This document shows, piece after piece, positions 20,877-32,195 of a DNA stretch of 64,000 nucleotides (position 1 is the stretch's first letter; the number at the start of each line of letters is the position of its first letter). Source of the DNA: Tragulus kanchil (Eukaryota; Chordata; Mammalia; Artiodactyla; Tragulidae); NCBI GenBank assembly GCA_022376925.1, contig JAIOJX010000025.1:184139801-184203800 (forward strand), written 5' to 3'. The position numbers and the translations under genes were made by a program. The notes beneath the pieces were generated by a model. The model made no database searches and was not told where the DNA came from. It worked only from the letters and a program-made list of their open reading frames with translations.

Positions 20877-22982
20877 TGGGATCCTCACAAGAGCGTTTTA
20901 CTATGAAGAAACCTGGCCAACTAACTGGAAGATACAACCTTTCCTTTTTCCCCTCAAAGAAACTGCTACCATTCAAGTGTTCCACAGAGTGCCATCTCCT
21001 TGGACTTCTCTGAACCTTCTGGATCCGGGCGTCTGCTTGCCACCAGCTCACTGTGCATTCCTGGACCAGCCCTGTAACCCCATCTACTAAATGATGGGGG
21101 TGGGCCTCATGTGTTATTCACTCTACTATTCTATGCTTCCTAGAATGATGGAAAAGTTTCCTTCCAAACCTGAAACATTGTGATTCAATTCAGCAACTGG
21201 GTGAAGCACATTGCCCTGCAGGGATGAGCAGAGTTCAGTTTGGGGAATCAAATGGCGGTAAAATGAGGCTCTCCTCTCAAGGACACAATTCTCCAGTGAG
21301 GGATGCAGGCATGAAAACAAAGATCTCTAATACCCAAGGCAGGTGCCCTAACAGAAGTGCATACAGAGTACAGAAACACCATGGAAGATGGGTGGTCAGC
21401 TCCATGGAGACAGGGGAGAGAATGAAATTTTCCTCTAAAGGACCCCAGGAGTTCACCTGACAGGATTAGGTGAGAGACAGACATGAGCAAGTATAAATGA
21501 GAGTTCTTATTGTAATTTAGAAACTATGCTTGCGACGTACTTTCAGTGGAATTAGCTCAGTTCTTCAAGTCAGATGACTGGCCCTGAATTCAGATCCAGG
21601 AGAAATTATCCTTTCTCATCAGAGAATGTGACTGTAGCCATGAAATGAAAAGACACTTGCTCCTTGGAAAGAAAGCTATGGCAAAGCTAGACAGCATATT
21701 ATAAAACAGTAACATCACTTTGCCAACAAAGGTCCATATAGTCAAAGCTATGGTTCTTCCAGTAGTCCTGCACACATGTAAGAGCTGAACCATAAAGAAA
21801 GCTGAGCACTAAAGAACTGGTGCTTTTCCACTGTGGTGCTGTAAAAGAGTCCCTTGGACTGAAAGGAGATCAGATCAGTCCATCCCAAAGGAAATCAACT
21901 CTGAATCAAAATACATGTAAGAGCTGAAACCATGGGAAGGCGTTTTAAAGACTATGGGATCCTCACAAGAGCGTTTTACTATGAAGAAACCTGGCCAACT
22001 AACTGGAAGATACAACCTTTCCTTTTCCCTCAAAGAAACTGCTACCATTCAAGTGTTCCACAGAGTGCCATCTCCTTGGACTTCTCTGAACCTTCTGGAT
22101 CCGGGCGTCTGCTTGCCACCAGCTCACTGTGCATTCCTGGACCAGCCCTGTAACCCCATCTACTAAATGATGGGGGTGGGCCTCATGTGTTATTCACTCT
22201 ACTATTCTATGCTTCCTAGAATGATGGAAAAGTTTCCTTCCAAACCTGAAACATTGTGATTCAATTCAGCAACTGGGTGAAGCACATTGCCCTGCAGGGA
22301 TGAGCAGAGTTCAGTTTGGGGAATCAAATGGCGGTAAAATGAGGCTCTCCTCTCAAGGACACAATTCTCCAGTGAGGGATGCAGGCATGAAAACAAAGAT
22401 CTCTAATACCCAAGGCAGGTGCCCTAACAGAAGTGCATACAGAGTACAGAAACACCATGGAAGATGGGTGGTCAGCTCCATGGAGACAGGGGAGAGAATG
22501 AAATTTTCCTCTAAAGGACCCCAGGAGTTCACCTGACAGGATTAGGTGAGAGACAGACATGAGCAAGTATAAATGAGAGTTCTTATTGTAATTTAGAAAC
22601 TATGCTTGCGACGTACTTTCAGTGGAATTAGCTCAGTTCTTCAAGTCAGATGACTGGCCCTGAATTCAGATCCAGGAGAAATTATCCTTTCTCATCAGAG
22701 AATGTGACTGTAGCCATGAAATGAAAAGACACTTGCTCCTTGGAAAGAAAGCTATGGCAAAGCTAGACAGCATATTATAAAACAGTAACATCACTTTGCC
22801 AACAAAGGTCCATATAGTCAAAGCTATGGTTCTTCCAGTAGTCCTGCACACATGTAAGAGCTGAACCATAAAGAAAGCTGAGCACTAAAGAACTGGTGCT
22901 TTTCCACTGTGGTGCTGTAAAAGAGTCCCTTGGACTGGAAGGAGATCAGATCAGTCCATCCCAAAGGAAATCAACTCTGAAT
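20877..22982 (+). repeat. Tandem duplication F (20877-21906 / 21955-22982), chained to E and G
   Basis: Direct copies offset by 1076-1078 bp with a 48-bp filler (21907-21954). The filler contains 'catgtaagagctgaaacca', a garbled copy of sequence at 21775-21792 within the unit. The start lies inside the second copy of E and the end inside the first copy of G, so 20877-21197 and 22616-22982 each occur three times. Confidence 0.95.
21617..21906 (+). mobile_element. BovB (RTE) LINE 3' fragment, cut by junction F
   Basis: BovB 3' region: 'gactgtagccatgaaatgaa', 'ttgctccttggaaagaaagc', 'ggtccatatagtcaaagcta'. It stops at junction F in 'caactctgaat'. The complete version is at 22693-23265. Confidence 0.92.
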
Positions 22983-23265
22983 ACTCATTGGAAGGACTGA
23001 TGCTGAAGTTGAAGCTCCAGTACTTTGGCCGCCTTTCAGTCATGAAAAGAGCTGATTCATTGTAAAAGATCCTGATACTGGGAAAGAGTGAGGGCAGGAG
23101 GAGAAGGGGACAGCAGAGAATGAGATGGTTGGATGGCATCACAGATTCACTGGATGTGAGTTTGAGTAAACTCTGAGAGACAGATAATGAAGGACAGAGA
23201 AGGCTGGGGTGCTGAACTCCAGGGGGTCACAAAGAGTCAGACATGACTTAGCACCTGAACAGTGA
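22693..23265 (+). mobile_element. BovB (RTE) LINE 3' end
   Basis: Sense BovB 3' end from 'gactgtagccatgaaatgaa' through 'tgaagctccagtactttggc', 'gaatgagatggttggatggc' and the terminal 'gagtcagacatgacttagca'. It carries the end of the RTE reverse-transcriptase reading frame, broken by stops, then the 3' tail shared with Bov-A SINEs. Confidence 0.93.
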
Positions 23266-23319
23266 TAAACCATGAATATTCACTGGACAATTTCTGCCTG
23301 ACTTCACAGAGAGTGTGTG

Positions 23320-23540
23320 TGCTGCATGCTGAGTCACTTCAGTCGTGTCCAACTCTCAAATCCATGGACCGTAGCCCACCCGGCTCCTCTGTCCATGGGA
23401 TTCTCCAGGCAAGAACACTGGAGTGGGTTGCCATGCCCTCCTCCAGGGGATCTTCCCTACCCAGTCATCAAACCCAAGTCTCTTGTGTCTCCTGAACTGG
23501 CAGGCAGGTTCTTTACCACCAACGCCACCTGGGAAGCCCC
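23320..23540 (-). mobile_element. Bov-tA/BovA2 SINE
   Basis: Reverse SINE: 'gagtcacttcagtcgtgtcc', 'ggcaagaacactggagtggg', 'ccaacgccacctgggaagcc'. Copied at 24485-24705. Confidence 0.94.
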
Positions 23541-23857
23541 AGAATATGGAAGGTTTCATGAAGCACTACCTCTTAATATTATCACGGCTGTTTGGGTTAG
23601 CAGTAGAGTCATCCCATTCCAGGGCCAGCCTCGCCTTGCCTTGGCTCCAAGAACATAACAGGCAGTGTTTATTCAGGCTAAAACCTTGCACCAAATTGTA
23701 GACTTTGCTTTGCATGTCTTAAGGGCTTTTATTCATGTTTATTTTCAACATAGGTACATTATGATTTTTTTTCCCGGAGCCTTTCAGTGGAATTAGCTCA
23801 GTTCTTCAAGTCAGATGACTGGCCCTGAATTCAGATCCAGGAGAAATTATCCTTTCT

Positions 23858-24430
23858 CATCAGAGAATGTGACTGTAGCCATGAAATGAAAAGACACTTG
23901 CTCCTTGGAAAGAAAGCTATGGCAAAGCTAGACAGCATATTATAAAACAGTAACATCACTTTGCCAACAAAGGTCCATATAGTCAAAGCTATGGTTCTTC
24001 CAGTAGTCCTGCACACATGTAAGAGCTGAACCATAAAGAAAGCTGAGCACTAAAGAACTGGTGCTTTTCCACTGTGGTGCTGTAAAAGAGTCCCTTGGAC
24101 TGGAAGGAGATCAGATCAGTCCATCCCAAAGGAAATCAACTCTGAATACTCATTGGAAGGACTGATGCTGAAGTTGAAGCTCCAGTACTTTGGCCGCCTT
24201 TCAGTCATGAAAAGAGCTGATTCATTGTAAAAGATCCTGATACTGGGAAAGAGTGAGGGCAGGAGGAGAAGGGGACAGCAGAGAATGAGATGGTTGGATG
24301 GCATCACAGATTCACTGGATGTGAGTTTGAGTAAACTCTGAGAGACAGATAATGAAGGACAGAGAAGGCTGGGGTGCTGAACTCCAGGGGGTCACAAAGA
24401 GTCAGACATGACTTAGCACCTGAACAGTGA
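23858..24430 (+). mobile_element. BovB (RTE) LINE 3' end, duplication G copy
   Basis: Same insertion as 22693-23265, reproduced by duplication G with no obvious differences. Confidence 0.92.
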
Positions 24431-24484
24431 TAAACCATGAATATTCACTGGACAATTTCTGCCTGACTTCACAGAGAGTGTGTG

Positions 24485-24705
24485 TGCTGCATGCTGAGTC
24501 ACTTCAGTCGTGTCCAACTCTCAAATCCATGGACCGTAGCCCACCCGGCTCCTCTGTCCATGGGATTCTCCAGGCAAGAACACTGGAGTGGGTTGCCATG
24601 CCCTCCTCCAGGGGATCTTCCCTACCCAGTCATCAAACCCAAGTCTCTTGTGTCTCCTGAACTGGCAGGCAGGTTCTTTACCACCAACGCCACCTGGGAA
24701 GCCCC
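24485..24705 (-). mobile_element. Bov-tA/BovA2 SINE, duplication G copy
   Basis: Same insertion as 23320-23540. Confidence 0.93.
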
Positions 24706-24946
24706 AGAATATGGAAGGTTTCATGAAGCACTACCTCTTAATATTATCAAGGCTGTTTGGGTTAGCAGTAGAGTCATCCCATTCCAGGGACAGCCTCGCC
24801 TTGCTTTGGTTCCAAGAACATAACAGGCAGTGTTTATTCAGGCTAAAAACCTTGCACCAAATTGTAGACTTTGCTTTGCATGTCTTAAGGGCTTTTATTC
24901 ATGTTTATTTTCAACAAAGGTACATTATGATTTTTTTTCCTGGAGC

Positions 24947-25420
24947 CTTTTGTCAACAGCATGACCAAGACAGCATGAGTGTTTCTAAATTACCTTGGCC
25001 TCTTGCATGACCAGGAGAGAAAGTCATGCAGGCTGGGCATGTGCACATTAGCAAGAAGACAAGGAAGACATTCATTGCTTTAATCTGGACATATTTTTCT
25101 TTACCCAGTTTCATTTACGGTTGCGGGATTTTGATGGAAGGCCACCCATATTTGGTTGTTATTGCCGCTGTTTCTAAGAACAACAGAAAGGGCTCAAAGG
25201 ACAATATGAGAATGTGTTCTTGCAGTGAAAACTCAGCAAAATAAACTCAGCATAACAACAACTCCCCCAAATAGTCAGACCTCAGAAGTAGACCTCCTGT
25301 ATCTCCATGGCGATGGGGTAAAAATAAACCAGAAGGGAGCTCTCGACTGTAAAACCGCTGCCTTGTGCCAAGTGTTGGGTTAGACACTTTTCTTCCTGTG
25401 TTTAATCCCAAGGCAATTCT
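24947..25420. other. No gene recognised
   Basis: Single-copy sequence. The 72-73-codon ORFs have no recognisable family and no repeat is evident. Confidence 0.4.
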
Positions 25421-25729
25421 TTGCAGTTGGCCAAACTCCTGTAAACCTACGCCCAGTAAGAACATCACACAAGGCTATAAATGCAAATAGGCTCAAGCCA
25501 CTATGTGTATAATGTAAATCATGGAGGCCCATCTTCATCCTTGCTGCCTGCTCTCATAGATGCTGGATTGTTTCCTCTAAGCTCACAGCATCCTTCTCAA
25601 GCCCTGGGTGCTCCAGGAAGCCCGGTGCCAATGGAAACATCCTGTTCGAGAGTTAAGACATCTCCTGGATTACAGCCAAGCAGCAGCCACAAGCTGACCA
25701 AGCCACTGTCTCCTAAGAATGCTGCTACT

Positions 25730-25932
25730 TACTCAGTCTGTGTCATGTCCGCCTCAGCGACCCTGTGGACTGTGGCCCACCAGGCTCCTCTGTCCATGCA
25801 GCTCTCCAGGCAAGAATACTGGAGTGGGCTGCCATTTCCTCATACAGGGGACCTTCCTGATCCAGGGACTGAACCCACGTCCCCTGCATTGGCAGGCAGA
25901 TGTGTTGCCACTGAGCCACCTGGGAAACCCTA
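25730..25932 (-). mobile_element. Bov-tA/BovA2 SINE
   Basis: Reverse SINE: 'actcagtctgtgtcatgtcc', 'ggcaagaatactggagtggg', 'tgagccacctgggaaaccc'. Copied at 26832-27034. Confidence 0.93.
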
Positions 25933-26831
25933 AGAATACTGGTAACACACCTGCAACTGATATGTCAGAAGTTAAATATTCATATAAATATTTTGGAAAA
26001 AGGAAACTGTTCTGGGGGAAGATAATCCTCTATCATCCATGTAAGCCTTGTTGAAAAAGGTATACTTTCAAGATATCTGAGACACATTGCCTTGCTTGTT
26101 TCCTGGTGAGATTCTTTGCTTTTTAAGAGAAAAAGGAAATCTTTCCCATTTTATAAGCATGACTTGCTTTTGTTTTCCTCAGAAGTCATGACTTATTGAA
26201 AAGGGAATCTGGCAATACTAAGAGAAACACTCTTCTTAAATCCAAATTAAAGCCAATTAAGGAAAAACATGTTACAAAACAAAAGCAAGAAGTCACACAG
26301 TCAAACCTTGGGGACACAGACCTTGCCTTTGTCAGAAAGAGCCCTTGGAGAGGTCTTCTCTATAAAAAGATGCCAGCTAATAAATAGAGAAGAAATATCA
26401 AATTATAAATTCTTTTTTCAGCTACTAATGAAATAATTGATTAAGGCAGGGATTATCAATGATGCTAAGACCCTTAGGTGTAAGGTTGATGGTACACTGG
26501 GCATTGTAAAACCGCCCCATCTTCCACCCCTTGCAGTTGGCCAAACTGCTACGCCCAGTAAGAACATCACACAAGGCTATAAATGCAAATAGGCTCAAGC
26601 CACTATGTGTATAATGTAAATCATGGAGGCCCATCTTCATCCTTGCTGCCTGCTCTCATAGATGCTGGATTGTTTCCTCTAAGCTCACAGCATCCTTCTC
26701 AAGCCCTGGGTGCTCCAGGAAGCCCGGTGCCAATGGAAACATCCTGTTCGAGAGTTAAGACATCTCCTGGATTACAGCCAAGCAGCAGCCACAAGCTGAC
26801 CAAGCCACTGTCTCCTAAGAATGCTGCTACT

Positions 26832-27034
26832 TACTCAGTCTGTGTCATGTCCGCCTCAGCGACCCTGTGGACTGTGGCCCACCAGGCTCCTCTGTCCATG
26901 CAGCTCTCCAGGCAAGAATACTGGAGTGGGCTGCCATTTCCTCATACAGGGGACCTTCCTGATCCAGGGACTGAACCCACGTCCCCTGCATTGGCAGGCA
27001 GATGTGTTGCCACTGAGCCACCTGGGAAACCCTA
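26832..27034 (-). mobile_element. Bov-tA/BovA2 SINE, duplication H copy
   Basis: Same insertion as 25730-25932. Confidence 0.93.
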
Positions 27035-28264
27035 AGAATACTGGTAACACACCTGCAACTGATATGTCAGAAGTTAAATATTCATATAAATATTTTGGAA
27101 AAAGGAAACTGTTCTGGGGGAAGATAATCCTCTATCATCCATGTAAGCCTTGTTGAAAAAGGTATACTTTCAAGATATCTGAGACACATTGCCTTGCTTG
27201 TTTCCTGGTGAGATTCTTTGCTTTTTAAGAGAAAAAGGAAATCTTTCCCATTTTATAAGCATGACTTGCTTTTGTTTTCCTCAGAAGTCATGACTTATTG
27301 AAAAGGGAATCTGGCAATACTAAGAGAAACACTCTTCTTAAATCCAAATTAAAGCCAATTAAGGAAAAACATGTTACAAAACAAAAGCAAGAAGTCACAC
27401 AGTCAAACCTTGGGGACACAGACCTTGCCTTTGTCAGAAAGAGCCCTTGGAGAGGTCTTCTCTATAAAAAGATGCCAGCTAATAAATAGAGAAGAAATAT
27501 CAAATTATAAATTCTTTTTTCAGCTACTAATGAAATAATTGATTAAGGCAGGGATTATCAATGATGCTAAGACCCTTAGGTGTAAGGTTGATGGTACACT
27601 GGGCATTACCCTGAAGGCAAAGTGTCACCTATGGCCAACATGCTGGTCACAAGGGAACTGTCACTTTATGGGGATGGGATCAAGTGCCACAACCCACTTG
27701 CCTCCAAACACAATCAAATATGAAGGACACAGTGCTATCCATAAAATGTTCTTGCCAAAATGTTGACCTTGGTTCTATCAAAAGTGGAGATCTAATCTTC
27801 AGTTTATGCAGGACCTAGGAGCAAGAAAAAGAAAACTAACACCACGAAGTAGCAATCAGACAATTCAGAAAGAGAGACTTTGACAGAACAACTAGCTCCA
27901 GTTTCTCTGAAATCTTCAACAAGTCAATGCCATAAAAAAATCATAAAATAGAGGGAGACTGTATGAAATTAAAAGAAACTTCTGACAAAATGAAATGTGT
28001 TGCACAAACAATGATCAGATTCTACTTTAAACAAGCCAGCTGTGATATCTGGGGGACAGTTGGAGAAATTTGAGTATGAATTCCTTAGTTGATGATTTGA
28101 AGAAACTATTATTTGTATTAGATGAGAAAATCATGTGACTTGTATAGAAAATGCCCTTTACGTTTTAGACATGCAGATTTTATGGCTGAAATGGCATCTT
28201 ACTTTGACTCTGTACTTTGCTTTAAATTTCAGGATGAAGCTAGACATATAATCAATATGAAAAT

Positions 28265-28460
28265 GAAAGTGAAGGGAAAGTAGCAAAGTCATGTCCATCT
28301 CTTTTCAACCCCATGAACGAGCCATAGAATTCTCCAGGCAAGAATACTCAAGTGGATAGCCGTTTCCTTCTCTAGGGGATCTTCCCAACCCAGGGATCAA
28401 ACCCAGGTCTCCTGCATTGCAGGTGAATTCTTTACTGTTTGAGCCAATAGGGAAGCTCAG
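28265..28460 (-). mobile_element. Bov-tA/BovA2 SINE
   Basis: Reverse, diverged SINE: 'aaagtcatgtccatctcttt', 'ccaggcaagaatactcaagt', 'cccaacccagggatcaaacc'. Copied at 29384-29579. Confidence 0.9.
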
Positions 28461-29383
28461 ACACTTCCCATAATCAATATGGGAAAATGTAAACAGTTTG
28501 GCATCTCCTGATGGGTATGCAAGAGTTCATTATATCCTTCTCTCTACTGTTTGACATTTGTTCTAATTGAGGTCTTCTCTATAAAAAGATGCCAGCTAAT
28601 AAATAGAGAAGAAATATCAAATTATAAATTCTTTTTTCAGCTACTAATGAAATAATTGATTAAGGCAGGGATTATCAATGATGCTAAGACCCTTAGGTGT
28701 AAGGTTGATGGTACACTGGGCATTACCCTGAAGGCAAAGTGTCACCTATGGCCAACATGCTGGTCACAAGGGAACTGTCACTTTATGGGGATGGGATCAA
28801 GTGCCACAACCCACTTGCCTCCAAACACAATCAAATATGAAGGACACAGTGCTATCCATAAAATGTTCTTGCCAAAATGTTGACCTTGGTTCTATCAAAA
28901 GTGGAGATCTAATCTTCAGTTTATGCAGGACCTAGGAGCAAGAAAAAGAAAACTAACACCACGAAGTAGCAATCAGACAATTCAGAAAGAGAGACTTTGA
29001 CAGAACAACTAGCTCCAGTTTCTCTGAAATCTTCAACAAGTCAATGCCATAAAAAAATCATAAAATAGAGGGAGACTGTATGAAATTAAAAGAAACTTCT
29101 GACAAAATGAAATGTGTTGCACAAACAATGATCAGATTCTACTTTAAACAAGCCAGCTGTGATATCTGGGGGACAGTTGGAGAAATTTGAGTATGAATTC
29201 CTTAGTTGATGATTTGAAGAAACTATTATTTGTATTAGATGAGAAAATCATGTGACTTGTATAGAAAATGCCCTTTACGTTTTAGACATGCAGATTTTAT
29301 GGCTGAAATGGCATCTTACTTTGACTCTGTACTTTGCTTTAAATTTCAGGATGAAGCTAGACATATAATCAATATGAAAATGA

Positions 29384-29579
29384 AAGTGAAGGGAAAGTAG
29401 CAAAGTCATGTCCATCTCTTTTCAACCCCATGAACGAGCCATAGAATTCTCCAGGCAAGAATACTCAAGTGGATAGCCGTTTCCTTCTCTAGGGGATCTT
29501 CCCAACCCAGGGATCAAACCCAGGTCTCCTGCATTGCAGGTGAATTCTTTACTGTTTGAGCCAATAGGGAAGCTCAGAC
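29384..29579 (-). mobile_element. Bov-tA/BovA2 SINE, duplication I copy
   Basis: Same insertion as 28265-28460. Confidence 0.9.
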
Positions 29580-29688
29580 ACTTCCCATAATCAATATGGG
29601 AAAATGTAAACAGTTGTGGCATCTCCCTGATGGGTATGCAAGAGTTCATTATATCCTTCTCTCTACTGTTTGACATTTGTTCTAATTG

Positions 29689-30390
29689 TTTTTAAAACTC
29701 CGTGTGCTCAGTATGGCTTTGGGGGCTAGCATGTTCAGGTGGGCTCTTTTCTCTTGATTGATCTGAGAACTCTATGAGACCATCAGGGAATCCTAGAAAC
29801 TTCCTGCTTTGAGAGCATCCCACCTCAACAAGCCCACTTCTTGCTCATCTGACAGAGGAGCCAAGGAATTCCAGAGAGGCCACAAGGCTTTTCCCAAGTC
29901 CCACAGCTTACAGGTCTGAGATCTGGGAGGAGAAATCAGACTTCCTAGCTGTTCATCCAGCACCTTTCCACCAGACCCAGAGCTCAACGACTCTGCTGCC
30001 TCTAAGCTTTTGACCAAAGGTAGCGACGGAGCCAAATCTGCAGAAGTGTTGCCCTTGGTCCCACTTAGACTGGCTGGAGCAAGGCAGGGTTGGGAGGGGT
30101 GCAGACGTTTGTCAGGATAATGTGTGAGAGCCCGAAAGAAAGCACACAGCGTGTGAGAGCACACACGTGAAAGAGGGAGAGCGGCTTGGAAGGTTCATGC
30201 TGGACCTCTTCTTCCTAATGAGAGAGTGAGGAGAGGCAGGTTTTGGGGTCAGACCAGGCATCCAGGCCCCTTTGCGTGAGAGCCGCACAGTTTGCCTGAT
30301 GGTCAGTGTCTTCATCTATAAAATGGAAATACAAACGGGGAACCTGGGACAAAAGAGGCTGCCTGTCATAAGCAATCGCAGATATTAGAT
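29689..30390. other. Single-copy DNA with MIR-like fragments, no gene
   Basis: Two MIR-like traces: about 29830-29970 antisense ('ttcccaagtcccacagctta') and about 30270-30390 sense ('cttcatctataaaatggaaa'). The 123-codon reverse ORF at 29793-30164 overlaps the first trace and has no recognisable domain. Confidence 0.4.
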
Positions 30391-30410
30391 GCTAAATAAA
30401 TGCATTTCTG

Positions 30411-30760
30411 GGCTTCCCTGGGAGCTCGGTGGTGAAGAGTTCACCTGCCAGTGCAGGTGGCACAGGTTTGATTCCTGATCTGGGAAGATCCCATGTGCTG
30501 CGGAGTAACTAAGCCTGTAAGCCACAACTATGGAGCCTGTGCTCTAGAGCCTCGGAACCACAACTATGGAGCCCATGGGCCACAACTACTGAAGCCTGTG
30601 AGCCCTAGAGCCTGAGTTCCACAAGTCATGGCAACAAGAAGCCTGCTCGCCTCCACTAGAGAGCAGCCCCCACTCCCTGCAACTAGAGAAGAGCCTGTGG
30701 CAGCAGTGAAAACCCAGAATAGCCCAAAATAAATAAATAAATAAATAACTTTTAAAAAAA
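30411..30760 (+). mobile_element. CHR-type tRNA-derived SINE
   Basis: Long CHR-family SINE: 'ggcttccctgggagctcggt', 'gatcccatgtgctgcggagt', 'ccacaactatggagcctgtg', 'aagcctgctcgcctccacta', ending in an (AAAT)n tail. Imperfect target-site duplications 'tgcatttctg' and 'cgcatctctg' flank it, implying some age. Confidence 0.9.
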
Positions 30761-31524
30761 TGAACGCATCTCTGTCCATTTGCCTTTCCCTTATCCAAAC
30801 GATGCCATAGACTTACACTGAAAAGAAGATGCTGAGCCAGGCACTGTGTATCTTATCCATCAGATGGCCATTTAATAACTTCTCTTCTGCTGTGCACATT
30901 TTCTTTGCCCACAGAAATGTCTGGTTATCAAAATATGCACCTTATATGAACTGAGGGAACCAAAAAAGGGGCAGAAAAAGATCTTCATTCTGTTGCCGCA
31001 ATAAAGGTTTCCTTCTCTAGCGATAATGAACTCTGCATAATTAAAATCGCTCAGACGGCTGAACTAATTTTCAGACTGGAGGTTTCTTCCTGTAGCAACA
31101 CTTACAAGCAAAGTTTCTACTGTGAATGAATTTAATCGTGAGTCTAATTACAATTTTAATGAGTATTTCCAGCCCTGCATGTAAACTTGCTCTCCAAGGC
31201 TTTGCTATCTGTTAGGGTATTTTAAGGTCTTTTCATTTTTAATATAAAGGAATGTGTTGGCACAATGAACGTGCAGTAAAGAAATATTCCTTCTGGTTTA
31301 GTCTGGTTTTGTTTTGATGATCAAGTGAGAAAATGTAAAATGTCTGATATTTTAAGGAGCCTTTTCAGTTTGGGCATTTCACCTTTAGTTTTTGCACAAA
31401 GTGTCCTCTTTTCTTAAGGATGAAGAGCTCATGCAACACCACCTGCATTCTATTTGCAATTTGGCATGATTATCTCATTTCATGAATGTCCAGAAAAATC
31501 AGAATTCCAATTTGCCTTAGAGCT
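30761..31524. other. Repeat-poor block, candidate conserved non-coding element
   Basis: No repeat or coding region recognised over about 750 bp. The part 30900-31400 is AT-rich but of normal complexity, with homeodomain-like TAATTA-type cores ('ctaattacaattttaatgag', 'tgcataattaaaatcgctca'). It could be an enhancer, but conservation cannot be judged from one sequence. Confidence 0.3.
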
Positions 31525-31997
31525 CAATCTATTCCGGAAATACGAGGACATTTTATAAAGAGGTAGAAAAGAGGGAATGTGAACAATCCATCCTTTAAAA
31601 TGCATTGAAAAGGAAAGACAAGCACAAAATTAAAAACATCACACTAAGTCACTCAAATAATCAAAGATGCCTTTCTATGAAAAAAATAAATAAAAAAAAA
31701 CTCTACCTGATTAAAGGCAGCATTTTTTTATATAATGGGGAAAAACTGGAAGCCACCTAATATCCAACAATAGATAATTAGTGAAATAAATCTCCCTGCG
31801 TTTAAAAAATATGTATTAGTGACACAATGTTTCTGCTTCTGTTTTAATTTTTATTGCAAAAATAATACATGCTTGTTAAAAAGATAAAATACGGGTAATT
31901 TAAAAGATTTTTTTAAATACATCACTCATGATCTTGTGATCTCAGAACCTAGAATTAGGTATTGTTAAAACCGTCTTCCAGACGGTTGGATGCACAT

Positions 31998-32195
31998 GGC
32001 CTTCCCAGGTAAAGAATTCACTTGCCAATGCAGGAGATGCCCGTTCAATTCCTGGGTCGGGAAGATCCCTGGAGACAGGCACGGCAACCCACTCCAGTAT
32101 TCTTGCCTGGGAAATCCCATGGACAGAGGAGCCTGGCGAGCTACAGTCCACGAAGCCATAAAGAATTGACTATGACTAGGTGACCAAGAATGCAC
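31998..32195 (+). mobile_element. Bov-tA/BovA2 SINE
   Basis: Forward SINE with a degraded head: 'ggccttcccaggtaaagaat', 'cgttcaattcctgggtcggg', 'gcaacccactccagtattct', 'gccataaagaattgactatg'. Copied at 33102-33300. Confidence 0.92.

Larger units (their letters stand above)
19015..21197 (+). repeat. Tandem duplication E (19015-20083 / 20125-21197)
   Basis: Direct copies offset by 1104-1110 bp with a 41-bp filler (20084-20124). Copy 2 shows homopolymer shortening throughout: 'cccctcctagggg' versus 'cctcctaggg', 'aggggcttccctgg' versus 'agggcttcctgg', and 'ttcccctctg' versus 'ttccctctg'. Copy 1 lacks about 10 bp near its end. Confidence 0.96.
22616..24946 (+). repeat. Tandem duplication G (22616-23780 / 23781-24946)
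   Basis: Direct copies offset by 1165 bp with no filler. The junction shows microhomology 'ctttcag'/'cctttt'. The copies match for the first kilobase, then show several substitutions near the end (23587-23760 versus 24752-24925). Confidence 0.95.
25421..27605 (+). repeat. Tandem duplication H (25421-26505 / 26531-27605)
   Basis: Direct copies offset by 1102-1110 bp. The 25-bp filler (26506-26530) begins 'gtaaaaccgcc', echoing 25350-25360 upstream of copy 1, which suggests a noisy extension of the same sequence. Copy 2 lacks about 8 bp near 26549. The identical 150-codon ORFs in both copies run into a SINE and are not called genes. Confidence 0.95.
27452..29688 (+). repeat. Tandem duplication I (27452-28568 / 28569-29688)
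   Basis: Direct copies offset by 1117 bp with no filler; junction 'ttctaatt|gaggtcttc'. The only differences noticed are indels near 28498 and 29614. Its first 154 bp also end unit H, so this stretch occurs three times (26350, 27452 and 28569). Apart from one SINE the unit is repeat-poor; the mirrored 75-codon ORF has no family signature. Confidence 0.96.

Noticed and set aside
23317..24823. Repeated 113-codon ORFs as a small gene family
   Set aside because: They translate a Bov-tA SINE twice because of duplication G. The proline/serine-rich 'PGKP/PPG' peptides recur in every such SINE.
25481..25933. 150-codon ORF, identical at 26583-27035, possible tandem gene pair
   Set aside because: The pair comes from duplication H, the C-terminal third is a reverse Bov-tA SINE, and no domain is recognisable.
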